From contig NZ_CP132204.1 in NCBI RefSeq assembly GCF_030718995.1, positions 248,001 through 312,000 of the forward strand: DNA of 64,000 bases, read 5' to 3'. The notes below the pieces were generated by a model, which worked only from the letters and a program-made list of their open reading frames with translations, was not told the DNA's origin and ran no database searches. The DNA is from Arthrobacter oryzae (GTDB lineage Bacteria > Actinomycetota > Actinomycetes > Actinomycetales > Micrococcaceae). Shown one piece after another: positions 8,827 through 17,190 of the stretch. Each line of letters starts with the position of its first letter. Within the stretch, counting starts at the first letter, position 1. The translations under genes were made by a program, and so were the position numbers.

Positions 8827-9423
8827 ATGCCGTCGAAGGAAGAGATCCGCTCGGCCCACAGGCTCCGGCGTGCCGCTTTGTCAGCTGCCGGGCTGGAGGC
8901 CGCCGGCGCGGGCATCGCCCGCCACGGGCTGCAGTGGGCCACCATGGTTGCCACCGGCGAGCGGAGCACTTTTGCCGTGTACCTGGGGGTGGGTTCCGAG
9001 CCTCCCACGCTGCCGCTCATTGCCGCCCTGCACAGCACCGGGCACCGCGTGCTGCTGCCGGTCTGCGGACCTGCCCGCACCCTCTCGTGGGTCTACTGGA
9101 CCCCGGCCACCCGGTTCGTCCGCAGCAGCTACGCACCCATCGATGAACCCGTCGGGGAACAGCACGGCACCGAGACCATGCAGGAAGCGGCCGGGATCTT
9201 CGCTCCTGCCACAGCCGTGGACCTGTCCGGCAACCGGATCGGCCAGGGCGGCGGCTATTACGACAAGTTCCTCGCCGGACTGGAAGCTGACGGACTGCCC
9301 GTGCCTGCTGCTGCGGTGGTGTTTGACCACGAAGTCCTGCCGGCCGGGAGCATCCCGGCAGAGTCCTTCGACCACAAGATCCCGGTAGCAGTCACGCCGT
9401 CACACCTCACGAAGCTAATGTGA
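8827..9423 (+). CDS. 5-formyltetrahydrofolate cyclo-ligase
   Basis: A 198-residue enzyme converting 5-formyl-THF plus ATP to 5,10-methenyl-THF. Evidence: N-terminal SKEEIRSAHRLRRAALS (the basic helix of the family), the ATP/substrate region TGHRVLLPVCGPARTLSWVYW, and C-terminal GNRIGQGGGYYDKFLAGL, the 5-FTHF cyclo-ligase signature. ATG at 8827 is preceded by GGAAGGA; another ATG 18 bp upstream has no better site. It is divergent from galU and followed by the ruc-type gene on the same strand, an order shared with Mycobacterium (Rv0992c/Rv0991c). The product feeds the folate pool also used by Fhs, encoded at 55.2 kb. Confidence 0.88.
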   Translation: MPSKEEIRSAHRLRRAALSAAGLEAAGAGIARHGLQWATMVATGERSTFAVYLGVGSEPPTLPLIAALHSTGHRVLLPVCGPARTLSWVYWTPATRFVRSSYAPIDEPVGEQHGTETMQEAAGIFAPATAVDLSGNRIGQGGGYYDKFLAGLEADGLPVPAAAVVFDHEVLPAGSIPAESFDHKIPVAVTPSHLTKLM

Positions 9424-9443
9424 AGCGCGCAGTCTGCGGATGA

Positions 9444-9475
9444 TAGAATTGGCACTCAGGCCCTGCGACTGCTAA
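9444..9475 (+). promoter_or_regulatory. CIRCE-like HrcA operator with overlapping -10 hexamer
   Basis: TTGGCACTC at 9449-9457, a 9-nt spacer and GACTGCTAA at 9467-9475 match the CIRCE consensus TTAGCACTC-N9-GAGTGCTAA in 16 of 18 arm positions with exact spacing. A TAGAAT hexamer (9444-9449) abuts the left arm and could be the -10 box, placing the operator over the start of transcription. It lies 86 bp before the ruc start codon. Confidence 0.65.
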
Positions 9476-9560
9476 AGGACGGAACCTGTCGAGACTAAAT
9501 CGGCGGGGATTTGTCCAGGCAGCACGGGACCTGCTCGTTTGTCCCAGAGGAGGATTTCCA

Positions 9561-9806
9561 GTGCCCACGTATGCATACGCCTGCAAGGACTGCAGCCACG
9601 CCTTCGAGATCGTGCAGTCGTTCACCGACAGCTCCCTCACCTCCTGCCCTGAGTGCGAGGGAACCCTGCGCAAGAAGTTCAACAGCGTCGGCGTCGTCTT
9701 CAAGGGGTCCGGCTTCTACCGGACCGACTCGCGGGATTCCAAGGGCAGCAGCGTCTCACCTGCCCCGGCGTCCGCTCCGGCACCTGCCGCCGCAGCAGCC
9801 AGCTGA
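9561..9806 (+). CDS. FmdB-family zinc-ribbon protein, Ruc-like redox chaperone
   Basis: An 81-residue protein: an N-terminal FmdB zinc ribbon (MPTYAYACKDCSHAFE with a CxxC pair, then SCPECEG with the second CxxC), a short conserved KFNSVGVVFKGSGFYRTDSR block, and a disordered tail of Ser, Ala and Pro. This matches Rv0991c (Ruc) of M. tuberculosis, reported as a redox-activated chaperone that works with DnaK and is co-regulated with hsp60/hsp70. The order after 5-FCL is also the same. An AGAGGAGG ribosome-binding site precedes the ATG, and a CIRCE-like element lies upstream, consistent with heat-shock control. Family membership is clear; chaperone function is inferred. Confidence 0.85.
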   Translation: MPTYAYACKDCSHAFEIVQSFTDSSLTSCPECEGTLRKKFNSVGVVFKGSGFYRTDSRDSKGSSVSPAPASAPAPAAAAAS

Positions 9807-9916
9807 GAGCACACCCCACATTCGCTGCCGCAGGGCGGTTCCCCGCCTAGGGCGGTTGTCCACATAGGACGACGGCGGGCTGTCCGCACCCCGTGCGGCC
9901 TCCGTAGCCTGACGAC

Positions 9917-10645
9917 ATGCCCTCCAGCTTCCGCACCCACGGACTTTCGTCGCCCAGGCAGAGCTTTCGGTCCCGAAGCCCTGGCCGTTCCGGACCGCCC
10001 GCCCCCCGGCGCTTCGCTTCGTGGCTCACCCGTAACCGCCGGCTCGTTGTTGCGCTCCTTTTGTGCGCTGCCGCCGGCATCACCGTCCAGCAGCTGACAC
10101 CGGCGCCGGCCCACACGGTCACTGCCCTCGCATCGGCGCGGGATCTTCCCGCGGGAACCGCGCTGTCCGGGGCTGACGTATTGCCGGTTAGCGTGCCGCC
10201 CGGGATGATGCCCGCCGGAGCCTTCACAGACGCCGCCGCCCTTGAAGGCAAGCAGCTGGCGGCCCCTCTCCGGAAGGGCCAGCTGCTTTCGGATACACAG
10301 GTTCTGGGCCCCGGCCTGCTGGCGGGCGCCCCTCCCGGATCGGCGGCTGTGCCGTTGAGGATGGCTGATCCGTCGTCGATCCAGCTGGTGGCACCCGGCC
10401 AGCTCGTCAACATTGTCATGACCAACGGCACCGACTACGGCAAGGCCGCCGAATCAGAAGTGCTGGCAGCTTCCGTACCCGTCCTCTGGACATCAGGACA
10501 GGGCGGACAAACCGGGCAGTGGCTTGGCACAGGCGAAACCGAGGGCCTCATAGTGGTCGCCGCCGATCCTGACCAGGCGCGCCGCCTCGCCGGCTCCTCG
10601 ACCCAGGGCAAGCTCTTCTTCGTACTGGTTGGAGCGCAGGGCTAG
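9917..10645 (+). CDS. SAF-domain protein, CpaB/RcpC-like
   Basis: A 242-residue protein with an Arg/Pro-rich cytoplasmic N-terminus, one membrane segment (LVVALLLCAAAGITVQQL, residues about 44-61), and an extracytoplasmic SAF domain (VTALASARDLPAGTALSGADVLPVSVPPGMMP, then GKQLAAPLRKGQLLSDTQVL). The C-terminal half (GSAAVPLRMADPSSIQLVAPGQLVNIV) resembles the CpaB/RcpC pilus-assembly family. No other Flp/Tad pilus gene is in the window, so pilus function cannot be assumed; many actinobacteria carry such an isolated SAF protein. No strong ribosome-binding site is visible at the ATG. It is convergent with the helicase-like gene. Confidence 0.7.
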   Translation: MPSSFRTHGLSSPRQSFRSRSPGRSGPPAPRRFASWLTRNRRLVVALLLCAAAGITVQQLTPAPAHTVTALASARDLPAGTALSGADVLPVSVPPGMMPAGAFTDAAALEGKQLAAPLRKGQLLSDTQVLGPGLLAGAPPGSAAVPLRMADPSSIQLVAPGQLVNIVMTNGTDYGKAAESEVLAASVPVLWTSGQGGQTGQWLGTGETEGLIVVAADPDQARRLAGSSTQGKLFFVLVGAQG

Positions 10646-10706
10646 CCGCAGCGGGCTGGCTGCACCAACCCGGACCATCCGGCCCCCTCGCCTGCCTGGG
10701 GCGGGC

Positions 10707-13700
10707 TCAGCCCCAGTGCGGTGGTTTCTGCTCCTGCAGCCAGGCATCGTGGTCGTAGTCCGACCCGTGATCGCCCCAGCGCTTGGGGTCATCCTCGGAA
10801 GCCTTGTTCGGCAGCACGCCCGCCGGAACGACGGCCCCCGCTGCCTGGCGGGGCCCGTCGGCCGCCGCATCGTCCGTCCCGCCGTGAGGGGCGCTCTGGC
10901 TGTCCGCTGTTCCGCTGTTGGTGTCCATGCTTTTTTCCTTGATATCTTCCGCTTCTTCAGCGCCGGCCGCGCGGCCCTCGTCCGTCCCGCCCGGCTCTGC
11001 GTTGTTCAACGTCAGGTTGTCTACATCATCCTCGAAGTACGCTTGCGAGGTTGAGGAGAAGCCTGCGGCAACCGGCTTCTCCAAGCCCAGGTAACCGCCG
11101 ATCCGGTCAGCGCAGGCGGAAGGATCGGTGAACACCTCGATTGTCCACAACGGCATGTAACGCCAGCCCAGCCGTTCCAACAACTGCGGCCGGAGCCGGC
11201 TCCGTTCCCGGACGCTCATTCGGTGGTACTGCTCAGTGCCGTCGGACTCAATGGCTACAGGCCGGGGGATCTCGGCGTCATCCTGGCCGATGGAATTCAC
11301 CGGATCCGCAGCCGCGGCAACGTCGATCACGCCGTCGTACTGGTGCCAGACCCTGGCACCGCGGGCACGCAGCCTATCCCCCAGGTCGGCCACCAGGGGG
11401 TCGGCCCCGAGTGCCTGCTCGCTCGCTGCCGCGCGGGAGGCCGGAGTCCCCAGGTCGGTGTTACCGGCGATTTCGCGGTTGAGCAATTCATAGAAGTCGG
11501 CTGCCCCGTGGCTGAGACGGCTGACGTCCAGGTCTTCCGGTTTGAAGCAGGTAAGCACGTGCAGGGAACGCCGGGCCCGGGTCATGGCCAGGGCGAATTT
11601 TGCCCGGCCGCCCTCGGCCGACAAGGGACCGAAGTTGTGGAGCGCACGGCCGTGCGGCGTACGGCCGTAGCCCGGGGAGAAGATCACGTGGTCGCGGACC
11701 AGCCCCTGGGCCCGTTCCAGGTCCACCACCCGGAAGGATTCGGGCCCGGCACTGAAGAAACTTGCCAGCAGCGGGTAGTTGGGCAGCTGCAGCCGGATGG
11801 CCTCGCCAATCCTGGCGGCGTGGCGGAGGCTGGCAGTGACCACTGCCAGGGAGGTCCGTGGGCGCAGTCGGGCATGTTCAAAGACCAGGTCCACCACGCG
11901 GTTGACCTCGGCGACGGCGGATTCCACGCCCTCCTGGTCGGCGCTCGGCAAGCCGGTGCCGTCCGGCAGGTATTCCACAAGCAAGGCGCGGTCCAGCCCG
12001 GTGGCCGTCTGTCCCTCGGGGAGCCTGTGGAGGCGGCCGTCGTAGAAACTCTTGCTCAGCTGCAGCACGAGGTCTTCGTCAACGGCCCGGTACGCTGACG
12101 TCAACCGCCGGACGGGCAGCACGCCGGACAGCGCTGTGTAGGCACTCTCGACCCCCTGGTGGGCGGTTTCGCCGGCAGCAAGCCGTTCGACGCCCACGGT
12201 GAAAGTGCGGGGGCTGGCAATCTTGTCGTCGCCGAAGGCAATCACCTGCTTGGCACGGGCGATGGCGGGAAGGACCGCCTGAAGGGAGGTCGCTTCGGCA
12301 TCGAGGATGACCACGGCATCGAACTTCTGCTCCGCCGGGAGCAGTCCGGTCATCAGGTAGGGGCTCACGGACCACACGGGCACCAGCATGGGAACCAACG
12401 CCGGTGCCTGTGCCGTGAGGGCAGCCAGGGTGACCCGTCCGTCCTTAAGGAGGCTCCGGAGCAGGTCTGCCTGCCGGGGGTTCTCGGCGATGCCGGCGCG
12501 CCAGCGCTCGGAGAGTGTCCAACGCAGCCTGGCGGCACCGCTGGCGATGTGGGCGTTGTCCGCCAGGCGGTACTCGGCTTCCAGCTGCCGCAGCGCGTCG
12601 CCGTCGGACATGGCCAGATAGTCATCGCCGCTGATCATCGCTTCAAGGGCCGACTGCCACCAGGCAAGTTCCAGCTCGGATGCGACCGATTCTGCCGGCA
12701 CCTCACGCTCCGCCAGGTCGGTGAGGAGTTCCCCGAGCCCGTGCTCACGCATGTTCTCGATGAGCAGCGTCCGCTCAGGGAGCGTCTTGAGCGTCCGGGT
12801 GTCGGCCACCAGCCGTTCCAGGCGTTCCATCAGTTCTTCGTACGGCGTGTGCTGGAGGTCTCCGCCGGCCGCCGTGTGCTTAACCGCCGCACCGAGCTGG
12901 GTCAGTTCGCGCTCCAGGCTGCGGTACATCACGTTCAGTTCGCCCAGGCCTGACGGCACCGCGGGATGGCGCTGCGTGGTGGCGTAGTCCGCCCAGAGGG
13001 CCCGCTGCTCCTGGACCAGCACCAGGGAGCTGTGGAGGTCGGCGATGTGCACGCCGGGACGAACGTACTCCTTGGCGACGCGGCGCAGCCGGGAACGCTG
13101 CATGGACGGCATCTCGATGTTGCGTTCGCGGCGCCACGGCGAGGTGGCGGTGGCCGAGATGAGGTCGTGGACGGGCCGGTCGAAGATGTCCGGGGTGAAC
13201 TTATCCAGGCTCTCCCGGACCGCCATCAGCAATTCGAGCTGGGCACCCCATTCGGAGAAGCTCGACCCGAGGCGGATCTGCGCGTGCTCGGCCACCTCGT
13301 TCATGCGGTTCCGGAGCACGGGCAGGTTCTTCTCAACCGAGCGCGCAACTTCCTGCGCCTCCTCGGTTTCCTTTCGGGTCAGAAGCCGCGCCCCGTGCCA
13401 GGGGCTGGCCGTGGACGCCCGGCTGAAACTGCCCAGTTCGGCGGCGCGATGGAGCCTGCCGGCCAGTTCCTCCCGGTCCCTGATATTGTCCAGGACGCTT
13501 CGCTTTAGCCGCACCGTGGTGGCCGGCGCCGGCTGGATGGACGTCAGCTCAGCCAGTGACTGCATGGCCTGGTAAGGCGAGCAGCCCCAGCGCTGGCGGA
13601 CATTGTGCAGGGAGGCCACATGGTCCATCAGGGCATGACGGTGCTCTGCGAGCGTGGCGTGCAGGTTGTCGAGCTGGGGCTGAAGCGACTTTTCATTGCG

Positions 13701-14777
13701 GACAATGGCCCGCACCAGCTGTCCCTTGAGCTGCAGGGGTGTCGCCGTGCCGGTCAGGGCAAACAGGATGGACTCCAGGCCCAGCGTCTCAAGCTGGGCC
13801 CCGATCTCGCTGAGGCTGGCACGGCGGTCGCCTACCACCAGGACAGTCTTTCCTTCGTCCACCAGCGCGCCGATGGTGTTGATGGCCGTCTGGGTCTGGC
13901 CGGTTCCGGGCGGGCTGCTGACGAGAAGGGAGTCCCCGGCACGAACGGCATCCACCACATACTGCTGGTCGGCGTCGGCGTCGAGGAGCAGCAGCTCCGA
14001 GGCCGGGTCCCGCTGGTCAATGTCCTGGAAGCGGCCCTCCGCTAGTTCAGCCACCTCCACGGCCTCGCCGGTTCCGGACCGGGCCAGGGCTGCGACAAGG
14101 GCGTTGTTCTGGTTGATCCACGGGTCATCGAGGTTCCCGGAAAGGTCGGCGAAGGTTGAGACGAGCAGGTTGTGCTCCACCTCGGCCCCGTGGATGGGCT
14201 TGATGAGCGTCCCCAGCCGGTCCAGGACGGGCTGTGGATCAAACCGGGCCGTGCTGTATGCCATCCGGGTGACGGCGTTAACGTCGAAGACAATGCCGTG
14301 GATGCTTTTCAGGTGCCGGATAAGCGCCGGATTGATCTGTGCCTGCTCCGTCAGCTGGAGTTCGTAGTCGTCCTCGCCCGGACGGACGGTCAGGGAGATG
14401 GCTGTGAGCATCACGGGCGCAGACACCCGCTGGGGCTTTCCGCCAACAGCCGACGTCCAGGACACAGTACCGGCCGAAAAGTAGCCTGCGTCGATGCCGC
14501 GGTCGTTGCTGAGCTCGAAAATCTTGGAGCGGAGGTTCCGTGAAGCCCTGGCGGCCACCACGTACTGTGCGTGATCGCGGATCAGGGTGGACAGGCGGGT
14601 GCGCCTTCCCGCCATGAGCTGGGCTAAGCCCGACGGATGCGCATGGGTAAGGTCGATTGAGCCTTCCGGGGTCTTGGTGAATCGAAGCATCGTGTCTGCT
14701 CCGGTGACCGGCTTAAGCCCCGACAGCCACTTCCTGAGCTCCTCGGAGCCCTCTGGGAGGCCTTGACCAACTGACAC
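10707..14777 (-). CDS. DUF4011 superfamily-1 helicase-like protein with C-terminal Vsr/MTES_1575-type nuclease domain
   Basis: A protein of about 1356 residues. The N-terminus is DUF4011-like (RNLRSKIFELSNDRGIDAGY, then DDYELQLTEQAQINPALI). The P-loop reads SSPPGTGQTQT: the usual Walker A Lys is Gln (codon 13896-13898). The Walker B region reads VVILDAEATS where DEA is expected. Later helicase motifs include QVIAFGDDKI, a DIIFSPGYG-like block (HVIFSPGYGRTPHGRALHNF) and NFGPLSAEGGRAKFALAMTRARRSLHVLT. The C-terminal VAIESDGTEQYH...RERSRLRPQLLERLGW and the terminal DAWLQEQKPPHWG resemble the MTES_1575 nuclease fold. It may act on nucleic acid with altered or no ATPase activity. GTG at 14777 is chosen for AAGAAGG upstream; ATG at 14828 is an alternative. 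It lies downstream of guaA, beyond a terminator. Confidence 0.75.
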   Translation of the reverse strand: MSVGQGLPEGSEELRKWLSGLKPVTGADTMLRFTKTPEGSIDLTHAHPSGLAQLMAGRRTRLSTLIRDHAQYVVAARASRNLRSKIFELSNDRGIDAGYFSAGTVSWTSAVGGKPQRVSAPVMLTAISLTVRPGEDDYELQLTEQAQINPALIRHLKSIHGIVFDVNAVTRMAYSTARFDPQPVLDRLGTLIKPIHGAEVEHNLLVSTFADLSGNLDDPWINQNNALVAALARSGTGEAVEVAELAEGRFQDIDQRDPASELLLLDADADQQYVVDAVRAGDSLLVSSPPGTGQTQTAINTIGALVDEGKTVLVVGDRRASLSEIGAQLETLGLESILFALTGTATPLQLKGQLVRAIVRNEKSLQPQLDNLHATLAEHRHALMDHVASLHNVRQRWGCSPYQAMQSLAELTSIQPAPATTVRLKRSVLDNIRDREELAGRLHRAAELGSFSRASTASPWHGARLLTRKETEEAQEVARSVEKNLPVLRNRMNEVAEHAQIRLGSSFSEWGAQLELLMAVRESLDKFTPDIFDRPVHDLISATATSPWRRERNIEMPSMQRSRLRRVAKEYVRPGVHIADLHSSLVLVQEQRALWADYATTQRHPAVPSGLGELNVMYRSLERELTQLGAAVKHTAAGGDLQHTPYEELMERLERLVADTRTLKTLPERTLLIENMREHGLGELLTDLAEREVPAESVASELELAWWQSALEAMISGDDYLAMSDGDALRQLEAEYRLADNAHIASGAARLRWTLSERWRAGIAENPRQADLLRSLLKDGRVTLAALTAQAPALVPMLVPVWSVSPYLMTGLLPAEQKFDAVVILDAEATSLQAVLPAIARAKQVIAFGDDKIASPRTFTVGVERLAAGETAHQGVESAYTALSGVLPVRRLTSAYRAVDEDLVLQLSKSFYDGRLHRLPEGQTATGLDRALLVEYLPDGTGLPSADQEGVESAVAEVNRVVDLVFEHARLRPRTSLAVVTASLRHAARIGEAIRLQLPNYPLLASFFSAGPESFRVVDLERAQGLVRDHVIFSPGYGRTPHGRALHNFGPLSAEGGRAKFALAMTRARRSLHVLTCFKPEDLDVSRLSHGAADFYELLNREIAGNTDLGTPASRAAASEQALGADPLVADLGDRLRARGARVWHQYDGVIDVAAAADPVNSIGQDDAEIPRPVAIESDGTEQYHRMSVRERSRLRPQLLERLGWRYMPLWTIEVFTDPSACADRIGGYLGLEKPVAAGFSSTSQAYFEDDVDNLTLNNAEPGGTDEGRAAGAEEAEDIKEKSMDTNSGTADSQSAPHGGTDDAAADGPRQAAGAVVPAGVLPNKASEDDPKRWGDHGSDYDHDAWLQEQKPPHWG

Positions 14778-14919
14778 TACTGCCTTCTTTTCTGCGCTTG
14801 CACGTGACGCCCTGGACCATACCGGCATACTTTCGAGCGTAGCCCGAATCAGGGCCCAGTGAGAGACCGCAACACTGGGGGCGACCAAAATAGGGCCGGA
14901 TTTGGCGGAATATAAACAA

Positions 14920-14949
14920 GTGGCCGGCCTCATCGCTGAGGCCGGCCAC
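14920..14949 (-). terminator. Intrinsic terminator of guaA
   Basis: Perfect 13-bp stem (GTGGCCGGCCTCA at 14920-14932 against 14937-14949) with a 4-nt loop, starting 8 bp after the guaA stop. On the minus strand it is followed by TTGTTTATATT. It separates guaA from the helicase-like gene. Confidence 0.88.
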
Positions 14950-14957
14950 TCAAAGTG

Positions 14958-16547
14958 CTATTCCCACTCGATGGTTCCCGGCGGCTTGCTGGTCACGTCC
15001 AGCACCACCCGGTTGACGCCGTCGACCTCGTTGGTGATGCGGTTGGAGATCCTTGCCAGCAGGTCGTACGGAAGCCGTGACCAGTCAGCGGTCATGGCGT
15101 CCTCGGACGAAACGGGACGAAGGACGATCGGGTGCCCGTAGGTGCGGCCGTCTCCCTGGACGCCGACGCTGCGGACATCCGCCAGCAGCACTACAGGCAT
15201 CTGCCACACCTCGTTGTCCAGGCCGGCCGCAGTCAGTTCGGCCCGGGCGATGGCGTCGGCCTTGCGCAGCAGGTCCAGTCGTTCCTTGGTGACTTCGCCG
15301 ACGATGCGGATACCGAGGCCCGGGCCCGGGAAGGGCTGGCGGCCCACGATTTCCTGCGGCAGTCCCAGCTGGGCACCGACAGCGCGGACCTCATCCTTGA
15401 ACAGCGCACGAAGCGGCTCAACGAGCTCGAACTGCAGGTCTTCCGGCAGGCCGCCCACGTTGTGGTGGCTCTTGATGTTGGCCGCACCTTCGCCGCCGCC
15501 GGATTCGACGACGTCCGGGTACAGCGTTCCCTGTACCAGGAACTTGATCTTTTCACCGTGGGCTGCGGCCTCGGCGATGATCGCCAGTTCGGCTTCCTCG
15601 AACGCCCGGATGAACTCGCGGCCGATGATCTTGCGCTTCGTCTCAGGATCGCTGACTCCGGCGAGTGCCGCCTGGAACCGCTCCTGCTCGTTGGCAACGT
15701 AAAGCTTGACGCCGGTGGCTGCCACGAAGTCGCGCTCAACCTGCTCGGCTTCGCCTTCACGCAGCAGGCCGTGGTCCACGAACACACATGTCAGCTGATC
15801 GCCCACGGCGCGCTGGACCAGGGCAGCCGCGACGGCCGAGTCAACGCCGCCGGACAGGCCGCAGATGACCCTGGCGTCGCCGATCTGCTTGCGGATGCGG
15901 TCCACCTGCTCCTCGAGGATGTTGCCCGTGGTCCAGTTCGGTTCCAGTTTCGCGCCCTTGAACAGGAAGTTCTCGAGCACCTGCTGGCCGTAGGCCGAGT
16001 GCTTGACCTCAGGGTGCCACTGCACGCCGTAGAGGCACTTCTCCTCGTTGGCGAATGCCGCCACGGGAGCGCCGGCAGTGGTGGCCAGCACTTCGAAGCC
16101 TTCCGGGGCTTCCTGGACGGAATCGCCGTGGCTCATCCAGGTTTTCTGGTGGTGCGGCAGGCCGTCCAGGATGGACCGGGCCTCCCCCACCGTGGTGGCT
16201 TCCGTCGCGCCGTATTCGCGCAGGCCTGTCTGGGCTACCGTGCCGCCAAGGGCGTCGGCCATCGCCTGAAAGCCGTAGCAGATGCCGAAAACGGGGATCC
16301 CGGCTTCGAAGAGGTCTGCACCCACCTTCGGTGCGCCGTCGGCATACACGCTGGAAGGGCCACCCGAAAGGATGATGGCGGCGGGGTTCTTGGCCAGTAG
16401 CTGCTCGGTGCTGTAGGTATGCGGAACCACTTCCGAATACACATTTGCTTCCCGGACGCGGCGGGCAATCAGCTGCGCGTACTGGGCACCGTAGTCAACA
16501 ACCAGCACCGGCTTCTGGGAAGTCTGGGATGCAGTGGGAGTAGTCAC
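14958..16547 (-). CDS. guaA: GMP synthase (glutamine-hydrolysing)
   Basis: A 529-residue bifunctional enzyme converting XMP to GMP. The N-terminal class-I glutamine amidotransferase has [20 protein letters not shown], nucleophile Cys in [12 protein letters not shown] and His/Glu in [11 protein letters not shown]. The ATP-pyrophosphatase domain has the P-loop [14 protein letters not shown], and the C-terminal dimerisation domain ends [17 protein letters not shown], the invariant GuaA terminus. Length is typical. The GTG start has no clear Shine-Dalgarno sequence; TAGTCT about 7 nt upstream could be a -10 of a leaderless message. It acts after the IMP dehydrogenase encoded at 28.2 kb. Confidence 0.97.
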   Translation of the reverse strand: MTTPTASQTSQKPVLVVDYGAQYAQLIARRVREANVYSEVVPHTYSTEQLLAKNPAAIILSGGPSSVYADGAPKVGADLFEAGIPVFGICYGFQAMADALGGTVAQTGLREYGATEATTVGEARSILDGLPHHQKTWMSHGDSVQEAPEGFEVLATTAGAPVAAFANEEKCLYGVQWHPEVKHSAYGQQVLENFLFKGAKLEPNWTTGNILEEQVDRIRKQIGDARVICGLSGGVDSAVAAALVQRAVGDQLTCVFVDHGLLREGEAEQVERDFVAATGVKLYVANEQERFQAALAGVSDPETKRKIIGREFIRAFEEAELAIIAEAAAHGEKIKFLVQGTLYPDVVESGGGEGAANIKSHHNVGGLPEDLQFELVEPLRALFKDEVRAVGAQLGLPQEIVGRQPFPGPGLGIRIVGEVTKERLDLLRKADAIARAELTAAGLDNEVWQMPVVLLADVRSVGVQGDGRTYGHPIVLRPVSSEDAMTADWSRLPYDLLARISNRITNEVDGVNRVVLDVTSKPPGTIEWE

Positions 16548-16656
16548 CGTCCTAGACTACTTGGGCGCCTGCCGCGTCGCACCTTGAGGCGGCCCCCGGC
16601 GGCCTTAATCGGCCCCGGTCGTTAGGGATCTCACACTGCAGCCGGCACCGACGGGG

Positions 16657-17190
16657 TCAGTAGCGCTTTGATGCCTGCGGATTGGCGGCGAGTTCGGCCT
16701 CGACCTCTGCGTGGAACTTCTTCTCGACAAAGAAAGAGAGGAACGGAACCACACCGCCCAGGGCCAGGACGATCAGCTTCGCGAACGGCCACCGCATCAG
16801 CGACCACAGGCGGAAGTTGGACATCAGGTACACGACGTACATCCAGCCGTGCACAATCAGTACCGCCACCGAGAGGTTCACTCCCCCCAGCACGCCCTGC
16901 GGCTCAGCGTCGGCAAACCCGATACCGAACGGCTGGCCGGTCACGGCGTTGGTTCCGCCTGCGAACAGGTACTGGCCGAACGCGTAGCGGGCAACCAGTT
17001 CTGCGCACAGCAGCAGGAGCATCCCGCCCGTGAGGTATGCGAGGACTTTGTAAAACTTCAGGGCCGAACGGATCTGGGCTTCGGTGCCGCCAAACCTACG
17101 CTTCTTGCCCGGTTTTCCGGTGCCTGAACCGGGGCGCGATGCGCTGGTCTGAGACGGCTGTGGCTGGATGGCCGGCTTGGGGTCGATCAT
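16657..17190 (-). CDS. DUF3817 integral membrane protein
   Basis: A 177-residue protein with a Pro/Ser/Lys-rich cytoplasmic N-terminus and three membrane segments (YLTGGMLLLLCAELVARYAF, LSVAVLIVHGWMYVVYLMSNF, LIVLALGGVVPFLSFFVE). The histidine in the second segment and the VVPFLSFFVEKK end are typical of DUF3817. The function is unknown. The ATG overlaps the stop of the SURF1 gene (ATGA), so the two are translationally coupled; the SURF1 partner hints at a membrane or respiratory context, but this is inference. Confidence 0.8.
   Translation of the reverse strand: MIDPKPAIQPQPSQTSASRPGSGTGKPGKKRRFGGTEAQIRSALKFYKVLAYLTGGMLLLLCAELVARYAFGQYLFAGGTNAVTGQPFGIGFADAEPQGVLGGVNLSVAVLIVHGWMYVVYLMSNFRLWSLMRWPFAKLIVLALGGVVPFLSFFVEKKFHAEVEAELAANPQASKRY

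Noticed and set aside
7261..9423. A 720-codon plus-strand open frame antisense to the acetyltransferase gene and galU
   Set aside because: It is a by-product of high GC content: galU and the acetyltransferase on the other strand have clear family motifs, and only the last 198 codons (5-FCL) of this frame are a real gene.
9917..10645. A Flp/Tad pilus locus indicated by the CpaB-like SAF protein
   Set aside because: No other pilus gene (cpaF, tadB, tadC, flp) lies nearby; the SAF protein stands alone.
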